DNA of 64,000 bases from Streptomyces griseochromogenes (GTDB taxonomy: Bacteria; Actinomycetota; Actinomycetes; Streptomycetales; Streptomycetaceae): assembly GCF_001542625.1 (NCBI RefSeq), contig NZ_CP016279.1, positions 2,418,001 to 2,482,000 of the forward strand, read 5' to 3'. A program made the position numbers and the translations under genes. Within the stretch, counting starts at the first letter, position 1. Each line of letters opens with the position of its first letter. Positions 23,851-32,371 of this stretch are shown here, piece after piece. The notes under the pieces are model-generated. The model was not told where the DNA came from. It saw nothing but the letters and a program-made list of their open reading frames with translations, and did not search any database.

Positions 23851-26406
23851 ATGGCACGCGGCAAGCTTCGGATATACCTCGGCGCGGCACCCGGCGTGGG
23901 CAAGACCTACGCCATGCTGTCCGAGGCGCACCGCCGTATGGAGCGGGGCACTGATTGCGTCGTGGCCTTCGTCGAGCACTACGACCGCCCGCGCACCGAG
24001 GTCATGCTGCACGGCCTGGAGCAGGTGCCGCGCCGGCGGCTGGAGTACCGGGGCAGCACCTTCGGCGAGATGGACGTCGACGCGGTGGTGCGCCGCGCCC
24101 CCGCCGTCGCCCTCGTGGACGAACTCGCCCACACCAACATCCCCGGCTCCCGCAACGCCAAGCGCTGGCAGGACGTGGAAGAGCTGCTCGCGGCCGGCAT
24201 CGACGTCGTCTCCACCGTCAACATCCAGCATCTGGAGTCCCTCGGCGACGTGGTGGAGTCGATCACCGGGGTGCGGCAGCGGGAGACGGTGCCCGACGAG
24301 GTCGTGCGGCGGGCCGACCAGATCGAGCTGGTCGACATGTCGCCACAGGCGCTGCGCCGCCGGATGGCGCACGGCAACATCTACAAGCCGGACAAGGTCG
24401 ACGCGGCCTTGTCCAACTACTTCCGGCCCGGCAATCTGACCGCGCTGCGCGAGCTGGCGCTGCTGTGGGTGGCCGACCGGGTCGACGAGTACCTGACCGA
24501 GTACCGCAGCGAACACCGGGTCTCGAAGATCTGGGGCTCGCGCGAGCGGATCGTCGTCGGCCTGACCGGCGGCCCCGAGGGCCGCACCCTGATACGACGT
24601 GCCGCCCGGCTGGCCGAGAAGGGCGCCGGCGGCGAGGTCATGGCCGTCTACATCGCCCGCAGCGACGGGCTGACCTCGGCCTCCCCGAAGGAGCTGGCCG
24701 TCCAGCGCACCCTCGTGGAGGACCTCGGCGGCACCTTCCACCACGTCGTCGGGGACGACATACCGGCCGCGCTGCTCGACTTCGCGCGCGGCGTCAACGC
24801 CACCCAGATCGTGCTCGGCTCCTCGCGCCGCAAGGCCTGGCAGTACGTCTTCGGACCCGGCGTCGGCGCCACGGTCGCCCGGGAGTCCGGACCCGACCTC
24901 GACGTCCACATCGTCACCCACGGCGAGGTCGCCAAGGGCCGCGGGCTGCCCGTCGCCCGGGGCGCGCGCCTCGGCAGGGCGCGGATCATCTGGGGCTGGC
25001 TGGTGGGACTGGCCGGCCCGGTGATCCTCGCGGTGCTCCTGAACACCGTCGACCTCGGCCTCGCCAACGACATGCTGCTGTTCCTGTCGGTCACGGTCGC
25101 GGCGGCCCTGCTCGGCGGCCTGCTGCCCGCCCTGGCCTCGGCGGCCTTCGGCTCCCTCCTGCTGAACTACTACTACACCCCGCCCCTGCACCGGCTGACG
25201 ATCGCCGACCCGAGGAACATCGTCGCCATCGCGATCTTCGTCGGGGTCGCCGTGTCCGTCGCGTCGGTGGTGGACCTGGCCGCCCGCCGCACCCACCAGG
25301 CGGCCCGGCTGCGCGCCGAGTCCGAGATCCTCTCCTTCCTCGCCGGGAACGTGCTGCGCGGCGAGACCGGCCTGGAGGAGCTGCTGGAGCGGGTCCGGGA
25401 GACCTTCGGCATGGAGTCGGCGGCCCTGCTGGAGCGCGCCGGCGACGTGTCGCCCTGGACCTGTGCGGGCCGCGCCGGATTCGGGCCGTCCCTGGAGCGG
25501 CCCGAGGACGCCGACGTCGACGTGCCGGTCGGCGACCACATGGCGCTCGCGCTCACCGGCCGGGTGCTGCCCGCCGAGGACCGCCGGGTGCTCGCCGCCT
25601 TCGCCGCCCAGGCCGCCGTCGTCCTGGACCGCCGCCGCCTCCAGGAGGAGGCCGACCAGGCCCGTGCGCTCGCCGAGGGCAACCGCATCCGCACCGCCCT
25701 GCTCGCCGCCGTCAGCCACGACCTGCGCACCCCGCTGGCCGCCATCAAGGCCGCGGTCAGCTCCCTGCGCTCCGACGACGTGTCCTGGTCCGAGGAGGAC
25801 CAGGCGGAGCTGCTGGAGGGCATCGAGGAGGGCGCCGACCGGCTCGACCACCTCGTGGGCAACCTGCTCGACATGTCCCGTCTGCAGACCGGCACGGTCA
25901 CGCCGATCGTCCGCGAGATCGACGTGGACGAGGTGGTCCCGATGGCCCTGGTCGGCGTGCCCGAGGACAGCGTCGAGCTGGACGTGCCCGAGACGCTGCC
26001 CATGGTCGCGGTCGACCCCGGACTGCTGGAGCGGTCCGTGGCCAACCTGGTCGAGAACGCCGTCAAGTACAGCCCGCCCGGACAGCACGTCCTGGTGTCC
26101 GCCAGCTCCCTGGTCGACCGGGTCGAGGTACGCATCATGGACCGCGGCCCCGGAGTGCCGGACGACGCCAAGGACCGCATCTTCGAGCCCTTCCAGCGCT
26201 ACGGTGACGCCCCTCGCGGCGCCGGTGTGGGCCTCGGCCTCGCGGTGGCCCGCGGCTTCGCCGAGGCGATGGGAGGCACCCTGAACGCCGAGGACACGCC
26301 GGGTGGCGGACTCACCATGGTGCTCAGCCTCCGCGCGGCAGGATCACCTCCCGAGCCCCTCCCCCTCGGGGAGTTCAGCACAGAACCAGAAAGGCAGGCC
26401 CTATGA
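23851..26406 (+). CDS. kdpD: KdpD-type sensor histidine kinase
   Basis: This 851-residue protein has a KdpD N-terminal domain with Walker A GAAPGVGKT (11-19) and a USP-like domain (about 230-370). Four closely packed membrane helices (about 385-475), a GAF-like region (about 490-600) and a kinase core with His623 (SHDLRTPL), N box (NLVENAVKYS) and G boxes follow. KdpD normally senses K+ limitation and signals to KdpE to induce the KdpFABC pump, but no kdpFABC gene is nearby. It overlaps kdpE by four bases (ATGA at 26403-26406). Confidence 0.92.
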   Translation: MARGKLRIYLGAAPGVGKTYAMLSEAHRRMERGTDCVVAFVEHYDRPRTEVMLHGLEQVPRRRLEYRGSTFGEMDVDAVVRRAPAVALVDELAHTNIPGSRNAKRWQDVEELLAAGIDVVSTVNIQHLESLGDVVESITGVRQRETVPDEVVRRADQIELVDMSPQALRRRMAHGNIYKPDKVDAALSNYFRPGNLTALRELALLWVADRVDEYLTEYRSEHRVSKIWGSRERIVVGLTGGPEGRTLIRRAARLAEKGAGGEVMAVYIARSDGLTSASPKELAVQRTLVEDLGGTFHHVVGDDIPAALLDFARGVNATQIVLGSSRRKAWQYVFGPGVGATVARESGPDLDVHIVTHGEVAKGRGLPVARGARLGRARIIWGWLVGLAGPVILAVLLNTVDLGLANDMLLFLSVTVAAALLGGLLPALASAAFGSLLLNYYYTPPLHRLTIADPRNIVAIAIFVGVAVSVASVVDLAARRTHQAARLRAESEILSFLAGNVLRGETGLEELLERVRETFGMESAALLERAGDVSPWTCAGRAGFGPSLERPEDADVDVPVGDHMALALTGRVLPAEDRRVLAAFAAQAAVVLDRRRLQEEADQARALAEGNRIRTALLAAVSHDLRTPLAAIKAAVSSLRSDDVSWSEEDQAELLEGIEEGADRLDHLVGNLLDMSRLQTGTVTPIVREIDVDEVVPMALVGVPEDSVELDVPETLPMVAVDPGLLERSVANLVENAVKYSPPGQHVLVSASSLVDRVEVRIMDRGPGVPDDAKDRIFEPFQRYGDAPRGAGVGLGLAVARGFAEAMGGTLNAEDTPGGGLTMVLSLRAAGSPPEPLPLGEFSTEPERQAL

Positions 26407-27089
26407 CCCGGGTGCTCGTGGTCGACGACGAGCCGCAGATCGTGCGCGCCCTCGTGATCAACCTCAAGGCGCGCAAGTACGAAGTGGACGCGGCACCCGA
26501 CGGCAGGACCGCCCTCGAACTCGCCGCCTCCCGTCACCCCGACGTGGTCGTCCTGGACCTGGGCCTGCCGGACATGGACGGCGTCGAGGTGATCAAGGGG
26601 CTGCGCGGCTGGACCAGGGTGCCGATCCTGGTGCTGTCCGCCCGCCACTCCTCCGACGAGAAGGTCGAGGCGCTCGACGCGGGCGCCGACGACTACGTCA
26701 CCAAGCCCTTCGGCATGGACGAGCTGCTGGCCCGGCTGCGGGCCTCCGTGCGCCGGGCCGAGCCGGTCGGGCCCGGCGAGGACGATGTGACGACCGTCGA
26801 GACCGAGGGCTTCACCGTCGACCTGGCCGCGAAGAAGGTCAACCGTTCGGGCAAGGACGTCCGCCTCACCCCGACCGAGTGGCATCTGCTGGAGGTGCTG
26901 GTCCGCAACACCGGCCGCCTGGTCAGCCAGAAGCAGCTGCTGCAGGAGGTGTGGGGGCCGTCGTACGGCACGGAGACCAACTATCTGCGCGTCTACATGG
27001 CCCAGCTGCGAAGGAAGCTGGAGGCGGATCCGTCACACCCGAAGCACTTCATCACGGAGCCGGGGATGGGGTATCGGTTCGAGAGGTGA
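26403..27089 (+). CDS. kdpE: KdpE-type response regulator
   Basis: This 228-residue OmpR-type regulator has a receiver domain with acceptor Asp52 (VVVLDLGLPDMDG), a conserved Ser/Lys pair (VLSARHSS, DDYVTKPFG) and a C-terminal winged helix ending in GYRFER. The start overlaps the kdpD stop. The 3' end is partly duplicated about 85 bp downstream. Confidence 0.93.
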   Translation: MTRVLVVDDEPQIVRALVINLKARKYEVDAAPDGRTALELAASRHPDVVVLDLGLPDMDGVEVIKGLRGWTRVPILVLSARHSSDEKVEALDAGADDYVTKPFGMDELLARLRASVRRAEPVGPGEDDVTTVETEGFTVDLAAKKVNRSGKDVRLTPTEWHLLEVLVRNTGRLVSQKQLLQEVWGPSYGTETNYLRVYMAQLRRKLEADPSHPKHFITEPGMGYRFER

Positions 27090-27166
27090 GGGGCAGAGTG
27101 GCCGGGGGGCCGGGGGTTGTCCCCCGGGGGACGCGGCATCACGGAGCCGGGGACGGGCGGTTCGAG
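27051..27166 (+). repeat. Duplicated copy of the kdpE 3' end
   Basis: The sequence ATCACGGAGCCGGGGATGGG (27051-27070, within kdpE) recurs as ATCACGGAGCCGGGGACGGG at 27138-27157, 19 of 20 identical. In both cases a CGGTTCGAG follows. The second copy has lost four bases and lies outside the gene. This looks like a local segmental duplication rather than a functional site. Confidence 0.7.
27110..27127 (+). terminator. Stem-loop after kdpDE
   Basis: CCGGGGG (27110-27116) pairs with CCCCCGG (27121-27127) across a TTGT loop, 20 bp after the kdpE stop. The adjoining GTCCCCCGGGGGAC (27119-27132) is also a perfect palindrome. It probably ends kdpDE transcription. Confidence 0.55.
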
Positions 27167-27253
27167 CGGTCGGCGGTCAGCGGCGGGGCGGCCCGGGACG
27201 CGGGAAGTGAGCTGCGCTACGGCGCTGTGGGTGTGCCCCGGTACGCTTCACGT

Positions 27254-27652
27254 ATGACTGCTGTTCCTCGCTCCGAAAAGCCGGCCGGCCGGTTCCGGCG
27301 CATGCTGGGCCGGCTCTCCTCCTCGCAGGAGGACCTGGAGTCCGAGGAGCTGCGGGAGGACGCCGAGACGGCGGGCTGTACCCGGATCGGTGACTGTCTG
27401 GACCGGCAGATCGTCACCGTAACTGGTACCTTGCGCACGGTCACCCTGCGTCCGCGTGCCGGAGTTCCGGCCCTGGAGGCGGAGCTGTTCGACGGCTCCG
27501 CCGCGCTGGACGTGGTGTGGCTCGGCAGGCGTTCCATCGTGGGCATAGAACCGGGGCGCAAGCTGATCGCATCGGGCCGGATCTCGATGAGCCGGGGCCG
27601 CCGGGTGCTCTTCAACCCGAAATACGAACTGCGACCCCTCGGACGGGAGTAG
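27254..27652 (+). CDS. OB-fold nucleic-acid-binding-domain protein
   Basis: This 132-residue protein has a charged helical N-terminus (1-40) and an OB-fold domain (about 45-130; QIVTVTGTLRTVTLRP, ALDVVWLGRR, LIASGRISMSRGRRVLFNPKYEL). The family occurs next to DUF3159 and trkA genes in most actinobacteria, with unknown role. It is followed after three bases by the DUF3159 gene. Confidence 0.88.
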   Translation: MTAVPRSEKPAGRFRRMLGRLSSSQEDLESEELREDAETAGCTRIGDCLDRQIVTVTGTLRTVTLRPRAGVPALEAELFDGSAALDVVWLGRRSIVGIEPGRKLIASGRISMSRGRRVLFNPKYELRPLGRE

Positions 27653-27655
27653 CCG

Positions 27656-28432
27656 GTGACGTCCCTCGACAAGCCGACCCAAGACACCGAACAGACCCGG
27701 CCCGACGAGACCCGCGACGCCCGCGCGGTCACCGAGGCCGCGCTGTTCGAGGCGTTCGGCGGTGTCCGCGGCATGGTCGAGACGGTCCTGCCCGGTCTCC
27801 TCTTCGTCGCGATCTTCACGGTCAACAAGGACCTGCACATCTCGGCGATCGCCGCACTGGCCGTGTCCCTGGTCCTGGTCGTCGTCCGGCTGGTGCGCAA
27901 GGACACCGTCAAGCACGCCTTCAGCGGTGTCTTCGGCGTGGCCTTCGGCGTCGTGTTCGCGATGTTCACGGGCAACGCCAAGGACTTCTACCTCCCCGGC
28001 ATGCTCTACACGCTGGGCCTGGCGCTGGCCTACATCATCACGACGCTCGCGGGCGTGCCCCTGATCGGCCTGATCCTCGGCCCGGTCTTCAAGGAGAACC
28101 TCTCCTGGCGCACCCGCAACCCGGGCCGGAAGAAGGCCTATGCGAAGGCCAGCTGGGCCTGGGGCCTGATCCTGCTCGCCAAGTGCGCGATCCTCTTCCC
28201 GCTCTACTGGTGGTCCGACACCACCAAGCTCGGCTGGGTCCTCGTGGCCCTGAAGATCCCGCCGTTCCTGCTGGCGGTCTGGCTCACCTGGGTCTTCCTG
28301 GCGAAGGCGCCCGCGCCGATCGACGTCTTCGCCGAGATGGAGGCGGAGGAGAAGGCCGAGGAGGAGCGCAAGGCCGCGCTGGCCGCCGAGAGCGGCGACG
28401 CCACGGGCGGACGGCACCGCAGGCAGGCATAG
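27656..28432 (+). CDS. DUF3159 family membrane protein
   Basis: This 258-residue protein has a hydrophilic N-terminus (1-40), about five or six membrane helices (45-215) and a highly charged Glu/Ala tail (PIDVFAEMEAEEKAEEERKAA). It matches DUF3159 (intracellular septation protein A-like in older annotations). The GTG start is three bases after the OB-fold gene. A strong bidirectional terminator separates it from the convergent trkA pair. Confidence 0.88.
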   Translation: MTSLDKPTQDTEQTRPDETRDARAVTEAALFEAFGGVRGMVETVLPGLLFVAIFTVNKDLHISAIAALAVSLVLVVVRLVRKDTVKHAFSGVFGVAFGVVFAMFTGNAKDFYLPGMLYTLGLALAYIITTLAGVPLIGLILGPVFKENLSWRTRNPGRKKAYAKASWAWGLILLAKCAILFPLYWWSDTTKLGWVLVALKIPPFLLAVWLTWVFLAKAPAPIDVFAEMEAEEKAEEERKAALAAESGDATGGRHRRQA

Positions 28433-28447
28433 ACAGTCGTCGCACGA

Positions 28448-28483
28448 CGAAAGGGGCGCCCTGTGACCAGGGCGCCCCTTTCG
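28448..28483. terminator. Bidirectional terminator between DUF3159 and trkA genes
   Basis: CGAAAGGGGCGCCCTG (28448-28463) pairs perfectly with CAGGGCGCCCCTTTCG (28468-28483) across a TGAC loop: a 16-bp stem with A and T flanks. It lies in the 58-bp gap between convergent stops. Confidence 0.92.
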
Positions 28484-28490
28484 CGTGGGT

Positions 28491-29159
28491 TCAGCTTTCC
28501 TTCCGCACCGACAGCAGCTCCTCCAGCTGCTCCTCCCGGGCCTGCGCCGCCACGAAGAGGAGTTCGTCGCCCGCCTCCAGGGAGTCCTCCTTGGAGGGGG
28601 TCAGCACCCGGGTGCCGCGGATGATCGTGACCAGGGAGGTGTCCTGGGGCCACTCCACGTCGCCGACCTGGGTGCCGGCCAGGGCCGACTCCTCGGGCAG
28701 GGTCAGCTCGACCAGGTTGGCGTCCCCGTGGCTGAAGCGGAGCAGACGGACCAGGTCGCCGACGCTCACCGCCTCCTCGACCAGCGCGGACATCAGGCGC
28801 GGGGTGGACACGGCCACGTCGACGCCCCAGGACTCGTTGAACAGCCACTCGTTCTTGGGGTTGTTCACGCGGGCGACGACGCGCGGAACGCCGTACTCCG
28901 TCTTCGCCAGCAGCGAGACGACCAGGTTGACCTTGTCGTCGCCGGTCGCGGCGATCGCGACGTTGCAGCGCTGGAGCGCCGCCTCGTCCAGGGACGTGAT
29001 CTCACAGGCGTCGGCCAGCAGCCACTCCGCCTGCGGCACCCGCTCCACCGAGATGGCGGTCGGGGCCTTGTCGATGAGCAGGACCTCGTGGCCGTTCTCC
29101 AGCAGCTCGCCCGCGATCGAGCGGCCGACGGCGCCGGCCCCGGCAATGGCGACCCTCAT
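28491..29159 (-). CDS. TrkA-type potassium channel/transporter regulatory protein (RCK)
   Basis: This 222-residue cytoplasmic regulator has an N-terminal Rossmann (RCK-N) domain with the dinucleotide loop GAGAVGRSIAG. A C-terminal RCK-C (TrkA-C) domain is near 140-215 (VELTLPEESALAGTQVGDVEWPQ). It gates a K+ transporter in response to nucleotides. Its ATG overlaps the stop of the upstream trkA paralogue (TGATG). From memory, the mycobacterial counterparts in this block are ceoB/ceoC. Confidence 0.92.
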   Translation of the reverse strand: MRVAIAGAGAVGRSIAGELLENGHEVLLIDKAPTAISVERVPQAEWLLADACEITSLDEAALQRCNVAIAATGDDKVNLVVSLLAKTEYGVPRVVARVNNPKNEWLFNESWGVDVAVSTPRLMSALVEEAVSVGDLVRLLRFSHGDANLVELTLPEESALAGTQVGDVEWPQDTSLVTIIRGTRVLTPSKEDSLEAGDELLFVAAQAREEQLEELLSVRKES

Positions 29160-29830
29160 CAGTGACCGCCCTCCTCTTCCGGGCCGGAGGCGAACGCCGC
29201 CTCGACCTTGTCGACGTCGCTCGCGCGCATCATCACGTGCACGAGGTCGCCCTCCTGCAGCACCGTCTGCGAGGTGGGCAGGATCGCCTCGCCCAGGCGG
29301 GTCAGGAACGCCACGCGGACGCCCGTCTCGTCCTGCAGCCTGCTGATCTTGTGGCCGACCCACTTCGTGGAGGCGTGCACCTCGGCGAGTTGGACACCGC
29401 CGGTGGGGTCGCGCCACAGCGGCTCGGCGCCCGAGGGCAGCAGACGGCGCAGCATCTGGTCGGCGGTCCAGCGCACGGTGGCCACGGTGGGGATGCCCAG
29501 GCGCTGGTAGACCTCGGCGCGGCGAGGGTCGTAGATACGGGCGGCCACGTTCTCCACGCCGAACATCTCGCGGGCCACGCGTGCGGAGATGATGTTCGAG
29601 TTGTCACCGCTGGAGACGGCGGCGAAGGCGCCCGCCTCCTCGATGCCCGCCTCGCGCAGGGTGTCCTGGTCGAAGCCGACACCGGTGACCCGGCGGCCCC
29701 CGAATCCCGGGCCCAACCGGCGGAAGGCGGTGGGATCCTGGTCGATCACGGCGACCGTGTGCCCCTGTTGCTCCAGGGTCTGGGCCAGAGCGGAACCCAC
29801 TCTTCCGCAGCCCATGATGACGATGTGCAC
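29159..29830 (-). CDS. TrkA-type potassium transporter regulatory protein (RCK), second copy
   Basis: This 223-residue protein starts at GTG (VHIVIMGCGRVGSALA) with GGAAGGA upstream; an upstream ATG in frame lacks support. It has an RCK-N Rossmann domain with the GCGRVGS loop and an RCK-C domain near 135-210. It ends in an acidic GPEEEGGH tail. Paired with the downstream paralogue, it likely forms a hetero-oligomeric gating ring for the neighbouring permease. No KtrB/TrkH channel is next to it. Confidence 0.92.
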   Translation of the reverse strand: MHIVIMGCGRVGSALAQTLEQQGHTVAVIDQDPTAFRRLGPGFGGRRVTGVGFDQDTLREAGIEEAGAFAAVSSGDNSNIISARVAREMFGVENVAARIYDPRRAEVYQRLGIPTVATVRWTADQMLRRLLPSGAEPLWRDPTGGVQLAEVHASTKWVGHKISRLQDETGVRVAFLTRLGEAILPTSQTVLQEGDLVHVMMRASDVDKVEAAFASGPEEEGGH

Positions 29831-29894
29831 GACCGTCCTTCCGGTGTCCGAAAAGTTGCTGCTGAGCATCAGGGTCTCAGACCGACGCACAAAG

Positions 29895-30056
29895 CTACAC
29901 ACGTGCGCTTCGGGCGGGGCACCCCTGTGCGGGGGTTTCCTGGATCATCGCGGCCGGTGGCCGTCGGCGCGTGATGCTGCGCACGCTGCACAGGGTCAGG
30001 ATTCCGAGGCCGAGAAGAGTGACCGTCGCTCCGATCAGCTCTGCGGTCGCGGGCAT
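29895..30056 (-). CDS. Small membrane protein, 53 aa
   Basis: This 53-residue frame starts MPATAELIGATVTLLGLGIL, has one membrane helix (about residues 7-25) and continues with a basic segment (RSITRRRPPA) and a short tail. A GGAGG site lies a few bases upstream of the ATG, and codon use is typical. It is transcribed just before the trkA pair, so it could be a small membrane partner of the K+ regulators. That role is inferred from position only. Confidence 0.7.
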   Translation of the reverse strand: MPATAELIGATVTLLGLGILTLCSVRSITRRRPPAAMIQETPAQGCPARSARV

Positions 30057-30217
30057 GGGACCTCCGAAGTGCGGTGAAGGGCGGGGTCTGCCATCTAGAC
30101 ACGGGGGGCGCGCGGACCACGGAATCCGCAGTCCAGGGCGCCTGTGATTTCACTCGTGAGGCAGAACACGGACACCGGGTGGGCGGCTGCCTGTTCGAAG
30201 CCTTACGATCCTCTGTC

Positions 30218-32269
30218 GTGTCCAAACTGACCGACGTGCCCAAACGGATCCTGATCGGGCGCGCACTGCGCAGTGACCGGCTGGGCGAAACGCTCCTGCC
30301 GAAGCGCATCGCACTCCCCGTCTTCGCCTCCGACCCGCTGTCCTCCGTCGCCTACGCGCCGGGGGAGGTTCTTCTGGTCCTGTCCATCGCGGGCGTGTCG
30401 GCCTACCACTTCAGCCCGTGGATCGCCGTCGCGGTCGTCGTGCTGATGTTCACGGTCGTCGCCTCCTACCGGCAGAACGTGCACGCCTACCCGAGCGGCG
30501 GCGGCGACTACGAGGTGGCCACCACCAACCTCGGTCCCAAGGCCGGCCTCACCGTGGCCAGCGCGCTGCTCGTCGACTACGTCCTGACCGTCGCCGTCTC
30601 CATCGCCTCCGGCATCGAGAACCTCGGCTCCGCGGTCCCCTTCGTGGTCGAGCACAAGGTGCTGTGCGCGGTCGCCGTGATCGTTCTGCTGACGCTGATG
30701 AACCTGCGCGGCGTGAAGGAGTCCGGCAAGCTCTTCGCGATCCCGACGTACGTGTTCGTCGGCGGCGTCTTCATCATGATCGCGTGGGGTGCCTTCCGCG
30801 GCATGGTCCTCGGCGACACCATGCACGCCCCGACGGCCGACTACCACATCAAGGCCGAGCATCAGGGTCTCGCGGGCTTCGCCCTGGTCTTCCTGCTGCT
30901 GCGCGCCTTCTCCTCCGGCTGCGCCGCGCTCACCGGCGTCGAGGCGATCTCCAACGGCGTCCCGGCCTTCCGCAAGCCCAAGTCGAAGAACGCGGCGACC
31001 ACGCTCGCGCTGATGGGCGGGCTTGCCGTCACCATGTTCTGCGGCATCATCGCCCTCGCCATGTCGACCAAGGTCCGCATGGCCGAGAACCCGGCCACCG
31101 ACCTGATCCACAACGGCCACCCGCTCGGCTCCGGCTATGTCCAGAACCCGGTGATCTCCCAGGTCGCCGAGGCGGTGTTCGGCAAGGGCAGCTTCCTGTT
31201 CATCGTGCTCGCGGCGGCGACCGCCCTGGTCCTCTTCCTGGCGGCCAACACGGCGTACAACGGCTTCCCGCTGCTCGGCTCGATCCTCGCCCAGGACCGC
31301 TACCTCCCGCGCCAGCTGCACACCCGCGGCGACCGCCTCGCCTTCTCCAACGGCATCGTGCTGCTCGCCGGCGCGGCGGCCCTGCTGACGGTCGTCTACG
31401 GCGCCGACTCCACCCGCCTGATCCAGCTGTACATCGTCGGCGTGTTCGTGTCCTTCACGCTCAGCCAGACCGGCATGGTGAGGCACTGGAACCGCCACCT
31501 GGCGACGGAGCGGGACCCGGCCAAGCGCCGCCACATGATCCGCTCCCGCGCGATCAACGCGTTCGGTGCCTTCTTCACCGGCCTGGTGCTCGTCGTCGTC
31601 CTCGTCACCAAGTTCACGCACGGTGCCTGGGTGGCCCTGCTGGGCATGTGCATCTTCTACGCGACGATGACCGTGATCCGCAGGCACTACGACCGCGTCG
31701 CCGAAGAGCTCGCGGCCCCCGAGGGCCCGAGCGACGACAGCGTCCGACCCTCCCGTGTCCACTCGGTCGTCCTCATCTCCAAGATCCACCGCCCCACCCT
31801 GCGTGCCCTGGCCTACGCCAGGCTGATGCGCTCGGACACCCTGGAGGCGGTCACGGTCGGCGTCGACCCGGCGGAGACCAGGGCGCTGCGCGAGGAGTGG
31901 GAGCAGCGCGGCATCGACGTACCGCTGAAGGTCCTCGACTCGCCGTACCGGGAGATCACCCGCCCGGTGATCGAGTACGTCAAGGGCCTGCGCATGGAGT
32001 CCCCGCGGGACGCGATCTCGGTGATCATCCCCGAGTACGTGGTCGGCCACTGGTACGAGCACCTGCTGCACAACCAGAGCGCCCTGCGCCTGAAGGGCCG
32101 CCTGCTGTTCACGCCGGGCGTCATGGTGACCTCGGTGCCCTACCAGCTGGCGTCCTCCGAAGCGGCCAAGCTGCGGGCCCGCAAGCGGCAGGAGTGGAGC
32201 GCGCCGGGCGCGGTCCGACGCGGTCCGGCGGCCGAGCGGCCGAAGGAGCCGTCGACCGTCGAGGACTGA
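30218..32269 (+). CDS. APC-superfamily permease, KimA-like potassium/amino-acid transporter
   Basis: This 683-residue protein has about 12 membrane helices (35-500) opening with VFASDPLSSVAYAPGEVLLVL, the APC signature seen in the KimA (YdaO) K+ importers. A cytoplasmic domain of about 150 residues (LISKIHRPTLRALAYARLMRSD ... VVGHWYEHLLHN) resembles the USP-like C-terminal domain of KimA. The location beside two TrkA genes favours K+ over amino acids. No ydaO-type c-di-AMP riboswitch is recognisable upstream. GTG start; divergent from the small membrane-protein gene. Confidence 0.85.
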   Translation: MSKLTDVPKRILIGRALRSDRLGETLLPKRIALPVFASDPLSSVAYAPGEVLLVLSIAGVSAYHFSPWIAVAVVVLMFTVVASYRQNVHAYPSGGGDYEVATTNLGPKAGLTVASALLVDYVLTVAVSIASGIENLGSAVPFVVEHKVLCAVAVIVLLTLMNLRGVKESGKLFAIPTYVFVGGVFIMIAWGAFRGMVLGDTMHAPTADYHIKAEHQGLAGFALVFLLLRAFSSGCAALTGVEAISNGVPAFRKPKSKNAATTLALMGGLAVTMFCGIIALAMSTKVRMAENPATDLIHNGHPLGSGYVQNPVISQVAEAVFGKGSFLFIVLAAATALVLFLAANTAYNGFPLLGSILAQDRYLPRQLHTRGDRLAFSNGIVLLAGAAALLTVVYGADSTRLIQLYIVGVFVSFTLSQTGMVRHWNRHLATERDPAKRRHMIRSRAINAFGAFFTGLVLVVVLVTKFTHGAWVALLGMCIFYATMTVIRRHYDRVAEELAAPEGPSDDSVRPSRVHSVVLISKIHRPTLRALAYARLMRSDTLEAVTVGVDPAETRALREEWEQRGIDVPLKVLDSPYREITRPVIEYVKGLRMESPRDAISVIIPEYVVGHWYEHLLHNQSALRLKGRLLFTPGVMVTSVPYQLASSEAAKLRARKRQEWSAPGAVRRGPAAERPKEPSTVED

Positions 32270-32371
32270 GGCGCGAGGGACTGAGCGCGGGAGAGAGGCC
32301 GTAGACTGGTGGGCTGTTGCCAGGCTCACCGGCTGCGGCCGCTTCCCTCCCCGATCTGGAGTCACCCCACC

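Noticed and set aside
30057..30217. A ydaO-type c-di-AMP riboswitch upstream of the KimA-like gene
   Set aside because: None of the conserved riboswitch sequence blocks can be seen in this short leader.
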